Origin: Dolichospermum flos-aquae CCAP 1403/13F
GTDB taxonomy: Bacteria; Cyanobacteriota; Cyanobacteriia; Cyanobacteriales; Nostocaceae
DNA: 64,000 bases
NCBI RefSeq assembly: GCF_012516395.1
Contig: NZ_CP051206.1
Span: 1,302,001 to 1,366,000 of the forward strand
Direction of reading: 5' to 3'
Of the stretch, positions 63,364-64,000 are shown in pieces. How positions within the stretch are numbered: position 1 is the first letter of the stretch; every line of letters begins with the position of its first letter. Position numbers and translations under genes: made by a program. A model generated the notes under the pieces. That model had not been told where the DNA came from. It worked only from the letters and a program-made list of their open reading frames with translations, and searched no databases.

Positions 63364-64000
63364 TTACGCTGTGACTTCTTCCTTCACTTCCTGCTGTAAA
63401 GCTGAAACCAGTCTATTTAGTGCATTTACGTAAGCCTGAGCCGATGCCACAATAATATCGGTATTAGCCGCATGACCTGAAAATACACGGGATTCATGGC
63501 GTAAGCGAATTGTCACTTCTCCTAAAGCATCAATTCCTCCGGTGACAGATTGCACAGAAAACTCAATCAATTCATTCGGTACATTCACTACCCGATTGAT
63601 GGCTTTGTACACCGCATCTACTGGACCTGTACCAATGGCTGCATCAGTTAATTCTTCTCCGTCGGGAGTGCGAAGAGTTACAGTAGCAGTAGGTTGAGCG
63701 TTACTACCACAGGAAACCTGTACCAACTCTACCTTAAATAAATCTGGTGCTTGTTGGATTTCATCATTGACAATGGCTTCCAAATCCCAATCAGAGATTT
63801 CTTTCTTTTTATCCGCTACGTCTTTGAATTTGACGAAGGCTTTATTTAATTCGGTTTCTGATAGTTCAAAACCCAATTCTTGCAAGCGGGTACGAAAAGC
63901 ATTTCTGCCAGAATGTTTACCCAATACTATTTGATTGTCGGATAAACCAATTAATTGGGCATCCATAATCTCATAGGTGAGTTTATTTTTCAATACCCCA
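63364..64000 (-). CDS. leuA: 2-isopropylmalate synthase (partial, N-terminus outside window)
   Basis: LeuA makes 2-isopropylmalate in leucine synthesis. The visible C-terminal part reads [20 protein letters not shown], then [20 protein letters not shown], and the LeuA dimer/regulatory domain ([40 protein letters not shown]). The frame is open to the right edge, so the catalytic barrel lies beyond the window. The regulatory domain usually binds leucine for feedback inhibition. Confidence 0.95.
   Translation of the reverse strand, partial: GVLKNKLTYEIMDAQLIGLSDNQIVLGKHSGRNAFRTRLQELGFELSETELNKAFVKFKDVADKKKEISDWDLEAIVNDEIQQAPDLFKVELVQVSCGSNAQPTATVTLRTPDGEELTDAAIGTGPVDAVYKAINRVVNVPNELIEFSVQSVTGGIDALGEVTIRLRHESRVFSGHAANTDIIVASAQAYVNALNRLVSALQQEVKEEVTA

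Overview
The window comes from a filamentous, probably heterocyst-forming cyanobacterium (order Nostocales). The evidence is lineage-specific genes (psbZ, ndhN, nblA, an orange carotenoid protein, a PlmA-like regulator), many GCGATCGC (HIP1) octamers, heptameric tandem repeats such as (GTCAGTT)n and (TTGCCTC)n, AT-rich DNA, several Uma2-family genes and a heavy insertion-sequence load. A bloom-forming Anabaena/Dolichospermum/Aphanizomenon-type genome is a reasonable guess, but it is inference only.

Layout. 1-9.1 kb is the S10/spc ribosomal protein cluster on the minus strand (rplC-rplD-rplW-rplB-rpsS-rplV-rpsC-rplP-rpmC-rpsQ-rplN-rplX-rplE-rpsH-rplF-rplR-rpsE-rplO), with no rpsN or rpmD inside and repeats in several of its gaps. 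After a long non-coding stretch come ndhN, a Uma2 gene and an AAA+ ATPase gene (10-12.5 kb). 12.5-21.3 kb is a degraded mobile region. A Ser/Thr kinase gene is split by a 7.26-kb IS1634-bounded block flanked by a 6-bp direct repeat. The block holds a nested ISAs1 element, an internally deleted IS66 element, a MITE, a PAS-domain gene and an adenine deaminase pseudogene. A 48-bp tandem array follows.

21.3-28.7 kb carries housekeeping genes: a proA-like gene lacking the expected catalytic Cys, tRNA-Gly, ribH, psbZ and a DHH-CBS-tRNA nucleotidyltransferase fusion. 28.2-33.6 kb is a nuclease-rich cluster with two Uma2 genes, a PD-(D/E)XK-like gene and a 1006-residue fused restriction-modification enzyme. 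33.8-44.7 kb has an ABC1 kinase, a PP2C phosphatase, nblA, anmK and kdpABC. 45-52.4 kb has a solitary cytosine methyltransferase, deoC, recO, an MFS transporter, a glycosyltransferase and OCP.

52.6-64 kb has an overlapping pair (histidine-methyltransferase-like enzyme plus a two-helix membrane protein), a metalloprotease, secG, gpmI, a toxin-antitoxin pair directly behind a MITE, an fdhF-like pseudogene, an S1-type protein, a dienelactone hydrolase, a plmA-like regulator, a truncated ISAzo13 transposase and the 3' part of leuA.

The least explained items are the multi-hairpin intergenic elements near 36.9, 44.85 and 55.9 kb (stem sequences differ between sites but pairing is kept), the three related MITEs with T-N-A target duplications, the 73-bp palindromic element inside heptamer repeats, the IS1634-bounded block in the kinase gene, and the methyltransferase/membrane-protein pair. 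No CRISPR array, prophage or secondary-metabolite cluster was seen. All functional calls are by eye, without database searches.
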